Part shown: one piece after another, positions 17,701-25,171 of the stretch
How the letters are laid out: each line of letters starts with the position of its first letter
Position numbering within the stretch: the stretch's first letter is position 1
NCBI GenBank assembly: GCA_013360405.1
Contig: JABWBR010000045.1
Coordinates: forward strand, 1 to 40,197
Direction: 5' to 3'
Length of the DNA stretch: 40,197 nucleotides
DNA from: Saprospiraceae bacterium
GTDB taxonomy: Bacteria > Bacteroidota > Bacteroidia > Chitinophagales > Saprospiraceae
Position numbers and translations under genes: made by a program
The notes under the pieces: model-generated
What the model saw: only the letters and a program-made list of their open reading frames with translations
Databases searched by the model: none
Told to the model about the DNA's origin: nothing

Positions 17701-20700
17701 ATGTTGGGCTGCACGGTAATTTGAATATTTCCAGAACCTGGGGCTGTCCATGCGGTCGATCTTCTAACTACATCATTCAGCATCGTAAAATCAACGGCTG
17801 GATAGAATTCATACCCAATCAAGGCGGTATTGGGCGAGGCGGTATAGCGACATCGAGGAGTCCATTTTACTTTTGCCCAGTCGATATTTGTATTAGAACT
17901 GACCCTAAATAATAGGATATCTCCGGTCTGAACATTGATATTAGTTGTAATCGGGGAATTGGTATAGGATTGTTCCCAATTGTATAATTGCGTGAGAAGG
18001 GGTATTTCATTCCCCGCGTCAATTTTTAACACTTCAACCTTGAGATCATCAGAAGTGATAGGTTTGCTGAAGGCGCCGTCAATGTTAATTGTTCCCGATT
18101 CGAAAATTTCAATATACTGCGGGGCACTAACCAAAAAGTCTTCAGAGGCCTTGAAGCGCCGGTTTGGGCGATTATTTGCATCAATTTGAGAGGAGGGAAT
18201 GTCTATATATTGTATTAGCGGATCCCATACAACCCTATCGTTACTGCCGTTAAATATTGACTGTACCCTAAAATAAATTCTTTCACCTTTATCTACATCA
18301 ATAGGGGTAATATTCATTGTTCTGGGTGCAAAGTCCTGACCAGATATATTATCTGACCATACTGAACTTCCTTCGTTTTCGACAGAAACTTTAACGCCGT
18401 CATCCTCCGGCGTATTGGCAGAAGAGGAGAGGAGTTTAACATTCCCTGAAATTGTTACTGTTCCGGGATAAGGAGCTTGCCACATCCTCACAACATCGTG
18501 GAGCGGAAATTGGTCTGTCAATTCCTCTACGGCAAGCGAATCAATAGAAATAATAGTCGGGTTAATAGCGGCGCCATCTACTATTGGGCTGGGCGTGTCA
18601 ATACTTTGGAGGGTAAAAACGGGATCGCCGGAGGAATTGATATGGTTAAAATACACCCGTCCTTTATATGCGATATCGATTAGTCCATCTCCATTAAAAT
18701 CGCTAAAATAAGTGCTGGTAATACTTTCCGTTTCTATATCGCTTGTGCCGAAAAATAATGGGAACGGATGGGCTTCCAAGCCGCCACCGCTGGTACTGTT
18801 ATTTGTGATATTAAAATGATAAATTCCATTGATAATTCGTTTTGCGCCGAATGCAGCTTGACCTTCGGCACTCAGGTTTTTTCTGTATTTTAAGAGGCCG
18901 TTCTCTTTAAAAACCTTATCTGGAAGCCCGTCGCCGTTGATATCTACTAGTACGGTTTGCCCGTTACTTTCAGAATCGGAAGAGGTTACATTCCCCCCTA
19001 CCGTGAACTCTTTAGAAGTGAAACTGCCAAATACAAGCCCAAAAGTAATGGCAAAAGTTGAGCCGCTGCCACTAGATACTGTAGTGCCGAACAGGGATGC
19101 ATCCGTGCCAAGATTATCGGATGGCGTAGTCCAGTTTTCAAGGCTATGATAGGGGCGATATTCTCCATCTACACGTACATCGTCATGGTACTCGAATTTG
19201 TGTTTATAAAATACAGCCTCTTCTTGATCATACTCTATAATTTCATGAAGCAGTGTTTTATAAAATGCGCCTTCTATATAGTTTAATTTATAGCTCCTGA
19301 TCGGTTTGTTTTGGAAAGTAATTTTTATTTCCCGTAGTAGGTCGGCAGTAACTTGTTTGAATCCTAAACGGGCGCTTATAATAACATCTTGTCTTTGGGG
19401 TTCATTAAGCTGACGATCTCTAACAAATTGCACGGCATACTCTCCCTCGTCGTTCCCATGGCCGGTATAAGAAACGCGATCAATATAGAGCTGCTTACCT
19501 GGAACCGTACCGCCTGGAATACCGACATCTTCAATGGTGCGATAATGATAGCGTATAAAGTTGTCATTTAGGTCTCTGACTTCCAGCAAAGCCCAATGTC
19601 CGATATTATCGTCATCATCCCTCAATACGGCGCCATTGCTAACGCCAACATTTCTACGTCCTCCATAGGAGTACCGGATCCCGTCTTTAGTTGTTACTTC
19701 CCACCAGTAGTTCTTTGGGGAACTACCGTATCTGATGATGCGCTGAAAGGCGCCTTCTACCCGGGGATAGAAAGTTTTATCTGTAGACCGGCTGACAAGT
19801 TCCTGGCGATGCCCCACCGGAGAAAGCTGCTCGCCGCTAAGCGTATATGTTTCTGTTTCCAGGGCCGGATTATACCGGGGCACGCCCCAACGCGTGTCCA
19901 ATCCAATAAACGGTACCGGTATGTCCCAACCTAAACCCAACCAACCGTTTCCACCTTCGCTATGATATTGAACAGAGAATTGAGGAGACATCCCTTGTCT
20001 ACCGTCAGGCAACTTCAGAGGGAACGCTGTTGTAGCCGAACCCATACTATTTGCTGTTGGCGGCGCAATAGTTACAATTTCAGCTGATGGATATTCGTTT
20101 TTTATATCCTTTATGGAAGTCGGTGTGTATCCTTGGGTCTCAGGCGATTCGGGAACTTTTATAATACCAGCTATGAAATCTGTAAAGTGGCTGGTTTTTG
20201 AAATAAGGACATTGCAGTCAATGATCAGCGTATCCTTGGGTAGCGCCATCCATCTACGCGCTTCTTCGTCAAAATAAAAAGTCCGAATATCCTCAGTCGT
20301 ATAGCCTTCGGGAACTAATGCAGGGTCATACGCAATCTGAATACTGATTTCCTTTTCAAACACCAGGCCATCGGGGCCCAATCGATAACCTTTTCGACCT
20401 TTTGTTACATTTACCAAATCAGCATTTAAAGCTGCCATATCTATGTCGCGAAGCGGTAATACACTGATCGTCTCATCCTCGCATAGCGCTGTTTCAGGAA
20501 CATCAATTTGCAGATCGGCATAGAAGAGTTGTCCTACCCTACTTGTTTGGAATAATTTGCTCGTGCCAAGTTCTCTGTCTCTTAAAGGAAAGACAAAAGA
20601 AGGGGTATGATTTTCGGAAAAACGGACAATTTCGGTAATAACCAATCCGTCCGGAAAAATAGCTTGTAGTTCAGCCGCCCATGATCCGTCTGCGTTTGTC

Positions 20701-21446
20701 GGTTTTTCAACAAAACATTCAAATTCATTTTTAAGCAATTGAACCGGTTTGGAATCAATATATAAGGAAGCATTTGACACGTCAGGCCCGGTCAAGATGC
20801 CTTTAATATAACCTTTATTATGAAAATACGTCTCAGTTGAACGATTGATGGCTATAGTGGGTTTTTCCTCGGTTTCCTGATTTTTTTCAATAACAATATT
20901 CAGGTTCCTAATTCGGTAGCCGTGATTTGCGCCGTCCGGCAATGAAAAGCGAATAATGTTATTCCCTTTTTTCAACCAGTCTCCACTAATGCGTTCTTGC
21001 TGTTTTATCCAGTGATTGCTCTTTTGGCCTATGTATCCTCCTGTTGCAGGCAAATCATTAATGCTTCTTGACAAGCCGGTTAAGTCTTCAAGGCCGTTTA
21101 ACTCGTAATGCAACCATACTTCATCATTCCATTCAGGCAATTCTCCGATTTGAACGTGAAAGATATTATCAAATACATCGTCTACCGGCTTATTATCGCT
21201 AATGCCAATAAAACCTTCGGTTATATCTGCTGAATAACTAATTGTTGATTGATTGATATCCGGCTTACCGAAATAATGGAACAAGCTATTATTATTAGCC
21301 TGAAATTCCTTATACCTTGAACTCAAAGGTTTGATAGGATGAAAGGGCGAAACGAACCCAAATGATGTTAAAACGGGTAAATTAATGCTTGTTGAACTGA
21401 TAAGCAGGATACAAAAAACAGCTATAAAAGGAGTAATATTTTTCAT
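11793..21446 (-). CDS. Giant SpvB / TcB-like / Rhs repeat secreted protein
   Basis: A 3217-residue protein with a signal peptide (MKNITPFIAVFCILLISSTS). An N-terminal beta-sandwich-like region (about 60-230) is followed at about 465-790 by an SpvB-type domain (FPLKLPDGRQGMSPQFSVQY, GGNGWLGLGWDI). FG-GAP/VCBS-like propeller repeats then appear near 835 (DINGDGLPDK), 919, 1492, 1605, 1682 and 1765. A TcdB/TcaC middle-like block (ERPFGAYFTLDYVPSTNTYE) lies near 1820-1900. Rhs/YD repeats run about 2000-2850. The Rhs core (HPDHLGSS, YNAKELDAETGLYYYGARYY, DPKTSIWVSVDPMAEKY) ends at DPDG (D3007). The last ~205 residues are a different, more AT-rich, hydrophobic/helical tip of unknown function. It is a TcB-TcC fusion-like shell, probably secreted or surface-exposed. 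It has no T9SS tail. It is the last gene of a three-gene operon; no immunity gene follows. Confidence 0.9.
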   Translation of the reverse strand: MKNITPFIAVFCILLISSTSINLPVLTSFGFVSPFHPIKPLSSRYKEFQANNNSLFHYFGKPDINQSTISYSADITEGFIGISDNKPVDDVFDNIFHVQIGELPEWNDEVWLHYELNGLEDLTGLSRSINDLPATGGYIGQKSNHWIKQQERISGDWLKKGNNIIRFSLPDGANHGYRIRNLNIVIEKNQETEEKPTIAINRSTETYFHNKGYIKGILTGPDVSNASLYIDSKPVQLLKNEFECFVEKPTNADGSWAAELQAIFPDGLVITEIVRFSENHTPSFVFPLRDRELGTSKLFQTSRVGQLFYADLQIDVPETALCEDETISVLPLRDIDMAALNADLVNVTKGRKGYRLGPDGLVFEKEISIQIAYDPALVPEGYTTEDIRTFYFDEEARRWMALPKDTLIIDCNVLISKTSHFTDFIAGIIKVPESPETQGYTPTSIKDIKNEYPSAEIVTIAPPTANSMGSATTAFPLKLPDGRQGMSPQFSVQYHSEGGNGWLGLGWDIPVPFIGLDTRWGVPRYNPALETETYTLSGEQLSPVGHRQELVSRSTDKTFYPRVEGAFQRIIRYGSSPKNYWWEVTTKDGIRYSYGGRRNVGVSNGAVLRDDDDNIGHWALLEVRDLNDNFIRYHYRTIEDVGIPGGTVPGKQLYIDRVSYTGHGNDEGEYAVQFVRDRQLNEPQRQDVIISARLGFKQVTADLLREIKITFQNKPIRSYKLNYIEGAFYKTLLHEIIEYDQEEAVFYKHKFEYHDDVRVDGEYRPYHSLENWTTPSDNLGTDASLFGTTVSSGSGSTFAITFGLVFGSFTSKEFTVGGNVTSSDSESNGQTVLVDINGDGLPDKVFKENGLLKYRKNLSAEGQAAFGAKRIINGIYHFNITNNSTSGGGLEAHPFPLFFGTSDIETESITSTYFSDFNGDGLIDIAYKGRVYFNHINSSGDPVFTLQSIDTPSPIVDGAAINPTIISIDSLAVEELTDQFPLHDVVRMWQAPYPGTVTISGNVKLLSSSANTPEDDGVKVSVENEGSSVWSDNISGQDFAPRTMNITPIDVDKGERIYFRVQSIFNGSNDRVVWDPLIQYIDIPSSQIDANNRPNRRFKASEDFLVSAPQYIEIFESGTINIDGAFSKPITSDDLKVEVLKIDAGNEIPLLTQLYNWEQSYTNSPITTNINVQTGDILLFRVSSNTNIDWAKVKWTPRCRYTASPNTALIGYEFYPAVDFTMLNDVVRRSTAWTAPGSGNIQITVQPNIFIPPFVSGTVTMSVKGANTWYGETTFPIGLPTPITVTVPAGNPVFIDFHVSDNNLAYIISNTTATVAYSGGSTTVNPGIFTIITDNDRLFGPLYRGWGQFVYNGNRERAQDPIDETLLVIDPNGINASIDILNNIQTADDLAGIINPTQAIFIIMFPDPKTGSWKGFDTYTYIKRDTMSSSRLGRDDIDFNYEALFGTDLNAPFKIAISEVSSVSSGAAIIGTASSSDSDLRNILDVFDMNLDRYPDVIGETGIQHTNARGGLENDIISHELKSHLTNGSSSGFTLGGNCVVSKSANTGSTAGQGSYRISTNVSSTIDKLGNNSNEAAFSAVASIGINISSNSGEDETASTWLDVNGDGLPDKLYKNDTVALNLGYKFAPPELWNFSIIRMGESEDFGLGGGVNAGNMSFAAGVSYSKTENEATKSLQDVNDDGLLDLLLPGNPSQVRINSGNGFSPPVDWPNVSTLDRGSSTSSSVNAAFTYCSYVFPIFRICFNPQAFTTDGASKQTSQLGDIDGDGYTDLLFSDNDGHLNIRRSTIRRTNLLKKVERPFGAYFTLDYVPSTNTYEMPSSKWVLASVEFYDGFSGDGADWVKTTFEYEDGFFNRHEREFYGFNTVKTHQLDTENNDEIYRSTIAVYHNDSYYRKGLLVSETLQDGLGNVFSETFNTYELKDIFNGGTLPTAFANNDYAAAFPALTQTKKTYFEGQPGQGIQTTTSFEYDSLGNISNYTDIGDGTPNDLITAIITYHNNDVNYIKAIPASITVNTTATPQIRRRETTIDPAGNVLQIRQYLQDGSSANHNMEYDAYGNLRKITRPVNHRNERLHFEFEYDPIVHTYVTYIRDGYGYKSRSAYDLYFGKLRETVDMNGQKMVYTLDTKGRIATITGPYELAAGKPYTIAFEYYPDAATPYAKARHYDPEHDMDIETYTFMDGFMRPIQVKKTGSFFAGENIDDNVGMIVSGRITFDAFGRTISSRYPIVELQGAVDQYNTDIDTVPPAITTYDILDRQLSITLPDGATTTMTYDIGTDSQGFSHFRSTTVDALGNSKERYTDIKGRNRAMKDNGPIGEIWTDFHYNALSELIKVVDNDDNETTYTYDFLGRKLSMDHPDGGLTTFKYDLAGNMTEKVTANIREIIPNDGAVKYIYDKERLIEIDYPKNFQNKVQLHYGDSTATHNRVGRVWLQEDASGGQEFFYGPLGEVIKNIRTLLITEANVITFVSQSEYDTWNRIKRLFYPDGEIVTYTYNRAGKLRQMKGKKQTRDYTYVEQLGYDKFEQRTFLKYGNGTVTKYAYEPERRRLSALQVTNPAGRTFMDNTYVYDPVDNIVGMSNSGQAFHLQLGGPSKYSYIYDNLYRLSAANGEWEAVNRRDSFSLRLEYDNLHNITRKNQSHWRDTILQAETTYDNYYQYEGAKPHAPSKIGGRLYNYDANGNLSAWRGENFFSSRQIVWDEENRIMGISDNGYLSRYTYDANGERVIKSHGGVQGIFINAAPAGVVSHRDNYTAYVSTYFVAKEHRFTKHYYVEGQRIATKTGTGKFHNKFWHHGGITAGRRNYTHRIQLLQQSANAFYQAQGIAPGPPTLPGYYAQPEITGNPIPPFGLDSAYTIPPMGWPQPPQIPPPGSAPGAPTLPNNTTVTNDDVQAGYGFFGDGNFNHEGNQFFYHPDHLGSSSYITDINGQPRQHIEYLPFGETFVDEHTNSDVQPYLYNAKELDAETGLYYYGARYYDPKTSIWVSVDPMAEKYAGWSPYNYTLQNPVRFVDPDGKAAKSISLLTNMIESGTTMKIMQATADFSQSFADSYTGGLITKLNKYILNTGDVINKSAASRGGSIVGLGFSTALGAVLPSSKLVSLINKLEMGGLIADGAEIGYKFISGEAYEGIGQSSTLAAGILTELTLKDLNVDKTATKLVSGLTALGVQEFFDAFSTEKKGIRNFKPDKPVYKEDSNRIEIGNSGQRMSRQKSSKTGWDSEQ

Positions 21447-21456
21447 GCCTGGAAGA

Positions 21457-23445
21457 TTAGTTTCCGATTAATACAAAAGACCTATCAGCGTTTTGAGAAC
21501 GCAACGTGACTATATAGCTTCCTGTGGAGGGGAGTTTACCCTCAAACCAGTACCGGTCGTTACCCTGTAAAGTTTGTAATTGTTTAGTATGACCAGACAA
21601 GTCTGCGATATCGATTACAACATCAGCCTTGCGTTTGAGTTGAATTCTCATGGCGTAATACCCATTGCTGGTTGGGTTTGGAAATACCTCAATATGCTCA
21701 AAAACATCGGGATCGTATTTTACGATTTCAATATTTTGATAGGAGGAACACCCCGCTTTATCTACTATTAATTGATAATTACCAGGCTCAGTTATCTCAA
21801 TAATGGGAGAATTGCTGTGAAAGCCGTTAGGTCCTGTCCAGGCGTATGATATATCTCCACCTTCCAAATGAGTTGTAGCATCCAATCGCAGCAGTTGACC
21901 AGTGTGCAAATCATATTGGGGGTATAAATTCGAAACAGGAGCATCTATGGCTTGTATATATAGCGTATCGCGAAATAGTATTCCGTCAGCATCTCTAACA
22001 TTTAAATAATAAGTGCCCGGCTGCACATTTTCAATCTCTTGGATCCTATTATCGTTCAATGTCCACTGGTTTGAATAGGTAGAATTGATCTTGCTTACGG
22101 ATAAATTATAGGGAGGAACTCCGCCCACTATGGAAACATTAATTTTCCCGGAATGTAAGGGCACGCAGGTTGGCGCCGAAATCCAGGCGATAGCCATCAT
22201 TTCCGGCCCTTCACAAAAAGTAAAATAGTCCTGTCCTGAACAATCCGTATCCCATTGAATATTATCGAATACTATAACCCCTTTATCTGGCAAAGCAGCC
22301 CCTTTGAAATATTCAACTTCGCCAGGTTGGAATTGCCCGGTACTACTTCTATCGATTGATATCCACCATTGTTGGTTTGGACTCAATGTTGCGCCCATTT
22401 TTTTCGTGTCTATTCTGATTTCTGTTTTTATACCAGATATATCGCCATTTGCAGTCATTAGCCATTTTCGAAGTAACTGAACAGGTTGTCCCTGCACTTT
22501 TTCATCCCAATCTAAATAAGCGTTGTTATCCCCCCAAAGAAGAAAACCCATATTTGGGAGAACTGTAGGGTTTTTACCATTTGTATTAAATAGGTTACCG
22601 GCGCTTAGTACCAAAAGACCTGGATTGTTAGCGCTGGTCGATTGCTTTTGATATAGATTAGAATGATCATCTCTGCCAATACCTGTGATGTTAAACGAAA
22701 AAGCCTTGTTATTGAACGTATTCCAGATTATATTGCCTTCGGAATTTAAATAGGATTTCGCCTCACCTAAATCCAACGAAATTCCATATTTTATAGCAAG
22801 ATAAGACTCTACTTGTATGCGTTCTTTTTCATCGAGAACCCTATCAAAAATAATAAATTCAGGTAGGATACCTTTGAAAGTGGAAACCGGTAGCTCAGGT
22901 GTAAAGCCTTTTTCACCGATTCGCAATATTCGAGAAAATACTGTAGAATCTACATGGCTTTTAAATTGGTGATAAGTTTTAATACTTGGTATATTGTTAG
23001 CGTTAGGTTCGAAATTCATATAGTTAAATGATTCCAGGTCGGCCATTCTATGTGTTGTTAATACAAGAGTACTTTTATTATCTTTTTCATAGCTCCAAAT
23101 TATTCTTTCGGATAACATATCTATTGGATGACAGACAATAAAAAAAGTAGCCCTGGATAAGTCAAAATCATTTAAATAAAATAAAATATCGTTTTCAGGA
23201 GTGTTAATCGATAATGCCTCGTTGAAATTAAGCAAATTTATCTTATCACTAGGCATCAGACTGATGTAAGGAGGAAATTGAATCTGGTCAGGTAAAAGGT
23301 TTTTCCATTTTTGCTCGCCAGCCTGATTTGACACAGTAACATACCATGTCACTGGATGAAAGACGCCACCGGGAGCATGCCCTTGAGCACACGTCAGCAT
23401 GGGTGTTAACAACAGTCCAATCAGGTATACATATTTATTACTCAT
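21457..23445 (-). CDS. T9SS-sorted surface protein with LamG-like (DUF8202-type) domain
   Basis: A 662-residue protein. The signal peptide is MSNKYVYLIGLLLTPMLTCA. The N-terminal half is a LamG/concanavalin-like region containing IIFDRVLDEKERIQVESYLA followed by IKYGISL, the motif seen in DUF8202-type domains of Bacteroidota surface proteins, and then WGDNNAYLDW and WWISIDRSS. Residues about 430-575 form two Ig-like or SprB-like beta domains. The C-terminal ~85 residues are a type A T9SS sorting domain (VFPNPTSNGYYAMRIQLKRK, ending RSFVLIGN). It should cross the outer membrane through T9SS and be anchored or released. It begins 5 nt after the PorT-like barrel gene and ends 10 nt before the giant Rhs gene, so the three are almost surely one transcript. 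Carbohydrate or adhesin-like binding is an inference. Confidence 0.85.
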   Translation of the reverse strand: MSNKYVYLIGLLLTPMLTCAQGHAPGGVFHPVTWYVTVSNQAGEQKWKNLLPDQIQFPPYISLMPSDKINLLNFNEALSINTPENDILFYLNDFDLSRATFFIVCHPIDMLSERIIWSYEKDNKSTLVLTTHRMADLESFNYMNFEPNANNIPSIKTYHQFKSHVDSTVFSRILRIGEKGFTPELPVSTFKGILPEFIIFDRVLDEKERIQVESYLAIKYGISLDLGEAKSYLNSEGNIIWNTFNNKAFSFNITGIGRDDHSNLYQKQSTSANNPGLLVLSAGNLFNTNGKNPTVLPNMGFLLWGDNNAYLDWDEKVQGQPVQLLRKWLMTANGDISGIKTEIRIDTKKMGATLSPNQQWWISIDRSSTGQFQPGEVEYFKGAALPDKGVIVFDNIQWDTDCSGQDYFTFCEGPEMMAIAWISAPTCVPLHSGKINVSIVGGVPPYNLSVSKINSTYSNQWTLNDNRIQEIENVQPGTYYLNVRDADGILFRDTLYIQAIDAPVSNLYPQYDLHTGQLLRLDATTHLEGGDISYAWTGPNGFHSNSPIIEITEPGNYQLIVDKAGCSSYQNIEIVKYDPDVFEHIEVFPNPTSNGYYAMRIQLKRKADVVIDIADLSGHTKQLQTLQGNDRYWFEGKLPSTGSYIVTLRSQNADRSFVLIGN

Positions 23446-23450
23446 AATAA

Positions 23451-24218
23451 TTAATCTATTTGCCAGGCGTATCCTACAGAAAGTTGAAAGGATATGCTTG
23501 GGTTGCGATTTTGAATGAAATTATATCCATTAGCGAGCGTTTCGATAGTATCTGCCAATCCAAGATTGACTCTGCCGTCAAAGCTAAGCGGAATTTTTCC
23601 TTTTAATTCGCCGCTTATGCCCAGAACCACCGCAACATCCGTACGTCCTTTTAAAACACTTCTCAAATTTTCTTCAATTTGCAGATCGGGACCCAGATAA
23701 GGTTTGTTAGACTCGTATTTAATGTTTTCTTGGGCGACATTTATACCGAGTTGCAAACCAATATTCAGATTAATCGCTCTAAGAAAATTGTCATTTTGAA
23801 AAAAAGGATAAATTTTCAACATAGGCATGATATTCAAATATTGATATCTGAATTTCATTTCGTAACTTAACCCAACCGTATCAATCGGAGAAAGCAAGAT
23901 GGAATCCGTATAGTGAAACCGACTTCCTTGCATGGAATATGTTATTTCTTGTTGGAAGGCAACAGCCGAATTTTTAAATCTATAGTAAAAAAACACACCT
24001 CCTGTTGCCCCCCAGCGATACTTTTTTTCGGCTGTAAATGTACTATCCGGGTACCATTCTCTGATAAGCGTGCTCTTTATTCCGTCAATAGAAGATAACG
24101 CAGCCCCGGCTTTGATGCCGATAAGCCATTTTCCTGCATCAAAATATGCTTCTTTAGCTTGTGTGAAAGCTGATGCCTGGAAGAAAAGTATGCAAATGGT
24201 TGTGTAGATTAATCGCAT
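23451..24218 (-). CDS. PorT-like outer membrane beta-barrel, first gene of the Rhs operon
   Basis: A 255-residue protein with a signal peptide (MRLIYTTICILFFQASAFTQ). It continues with KWLIGIKAGAALSSIDG and alternating strands (TGGVFFYYRFKNSAVAFQQE, FRYQYLNIMPMLKIYPFF, LNIGLQLGINVAQ), ending SFQLSVGYAWQID. This is the layout of the PorT/OMP_b-brl_2 family. It is immediately followed by a T9SS-sorted protein and the giant SpvB/Rhs protein, so it may be the outer-membrane docking or export partner of one of them, by analogy with barrels encoded beside T9SS cargo. No direct sequence proof of that role is visible. The region upstream carries a small hairpin (CTAAAGC...GCTTTAG, 24284-24300) and a repeat. 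Confidence 0.85.
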   Translation of the reverse strand: MRLIYTTICILFFQASAFTQAKEAYFDAGKWLIGIKAGAALSSIDGIKSTLIREWYPDSTFTAEKKYRWGATGGVFFYYRFKNSAVAFQQEITYSMQGSRFHYTDSILLSPIDTVGLSYEMKFRYQYLNIMPMLKIYPFFQNDNFLRAINLNIGLQLGINVAQENIKYESNKPYLGPDLQIEENLRSVLKGRTDVAVVLGISGELKGKIPLSFDGRVNLGLADTIETLANGYNFIQNRNPSISFQLSVGYAWQID

Positions 24219-24427
24219 ATCCGATTTTTAAAAAATTTTGGAAAAACAAAGAAGTATAAATATTAAATGTTACCTGTGTTAAACTAAAGCAGGGCTTTAG
24301 CCATTTGGGGTAAAAACAGAAAAGGTTATTTTCGGAGAAAATCTACAACATCATGCTTTGTTAACAAGTCCACCGAGACCATATCAGATTTAATCCAACT
24401 GGCTAAAGTCTGGCTAAGCTATGGCGC

Positions 24428-24675
24428 TATTTGTTTGGGCGTTGTCGAAGGAGATTCCGTTTTTGGGACCAACAAGAAAAGTCAATACATTTTAGTCTGT
24501 CTCGGCTTTGTTGCATGAATATTTTTTTGTTTGGCGAAAGCTTTTTACATCCAAATTTTTCTTAAATAATCAACACTATTTTTAAAAAAAATTTGGCCAA
24601 GTCTTACTTTTACAACATAGGATTGTTTCATGCAACAACGCCGTCTGTCTCCCTCTCCACAAATATGCACTCCCC
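24428..24675. repeat. Dispersed repeat, copy 1 (split by the MITE)
   Basis: 24428-24503 and 24652-24675 together align with 28382-28467, sharing TGTTTGGG, TTTTTGGG-CCAACA-GAAAA and CACAAATATGCACTCCCC. Here the repeat is cut by a 139-bp element. The intact relative lies 45 bp upstream of another minus-strand secreted-protein gene. On the minus strand the shared core contains CATATTTG, close to a -7 promoter box. The rest of 24219-24427 shows no gene. Confidence 0.7.
24504..24642. mobile_element. 139-bp MITE with IS903-type ends and 9-bp target duplication
   Basis: The ends are GGCTTTGTTGCATGAA (24504-24519) and the inverted TTCATGCAACAACGCC (24627-24642), 15 of 16 matching. The same 9 bp, GTCTGTCTC, flanks both sides (24495-24503 and 24643-24651). 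The AT-rich interior has its own hairpin (24551-24568 against 24579-24596). There is no coding capacity. The end sequence and 9-bp duplication are those of the IS903 subgroup of IS5-family elements. The right end is identical to the IS end at 25156-25171, so the same transposase type probably moved both. Confidence 0.88.
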
Positions 24676-24746
24676 TGCCCCGTATCTTATTAGCCCTAAG
24701 TAATCGATCGCAATCACAATCGGCCCACTTTGGGTGGGGCATATTA

Positions 24747-25082
24747 TTAGGGCTGCACTTCAAATGTCCGGGTCAGACGATTCAACTGAGTGTAGCTCAG
24801 GGCCTACAAAACCTCTAATCCCAGTATTCCGCACGCAAATCCTTGCGCCTGACGATAGTCTAATTTGAACACGACCTTGAGCAACAGTATCGTCTCTATG
24901 CTCAGATCGCTCGGCTGAGCAGCTGAATCACTCACTATACCATGCCCAATAACTTCTTCATCGAAATACAGGTTTATATCACCTCGCTTTACCAGCGCTG
25001 CATTATAGGTCTTCCAGTTGAGTACCTGATATTTTTGCTTTGCCTTTTCCCTTTTAACCTCATCTTTTTTCACCTTTGACAT
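24747..25082 (-). pseudogene. IS903-type (IS5 family) transposase, 5' fragment with internal stop
   Basis: The fragment starts MSKVKKDEVKREKAKQKYQV and continues LNWKTYNAALVKRGDINLYF-DEEVIGHGIV, then LSIETILLLKVVFKLDYRQA. This matches the N-terminal part of IS903-like transposases (TNWPxYNxALxxRGxLxxWxDExxI, then MxKxVFxLxLRxxQGF). A TAG at 24804-24806 breaks the frame after GILGLEVL. The same frame then resumes as ALSYTQLNRLTRTFEVQP until TAA at 24747-24749, and beyond that the homology is lost. The full-length family is about 300 residues, so roughly 110 remain and the DDE catalytic core is gone. The right terminal repeat survives at 25156-25171; the left part of the element was deleted. 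Confidence 0.85.
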
Positions 25083-25155
25083 GGGCCGGATTTGGTGTCT
25101 TTAGTGCTGGAAAAACCAAAGATACTTATTCGGCCTAACTCTTCAGCCTACCCGA

Positions 25156-25171
25156 TTCATGCAACAACGCC
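25156..25171 (-). repeat. Right terminal inverted repeat of the IS903-type relic
   Basis: TTCATGCAACAACGCC is identical to the right end of the MITE at 24627-24642. It sits 74 bp upstream of the transposase start, the normal place for an IS end. Its last base is also the last base of the TAG stop codon of the next gene (25171-25173), so the insertion is flush with that gene's 3' end. Confidence 0.8.

Noticed and set aside
21457-23445. Lipoprotein signal in the 662-residue protein (Cys at MLTC)
   Set aside because: The residues before the cysteine (Met-Leu-Thr) do not fit a lipobox. A normal signal peptidase I cut near CAQ is more likely, and the protein has a T9SS tail.
24545-24818. Short open frames across the MITE and its right flank
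   Set aside because: They cross the mobile element boundary and low-complexity AT sequence; there is no protein similarity.
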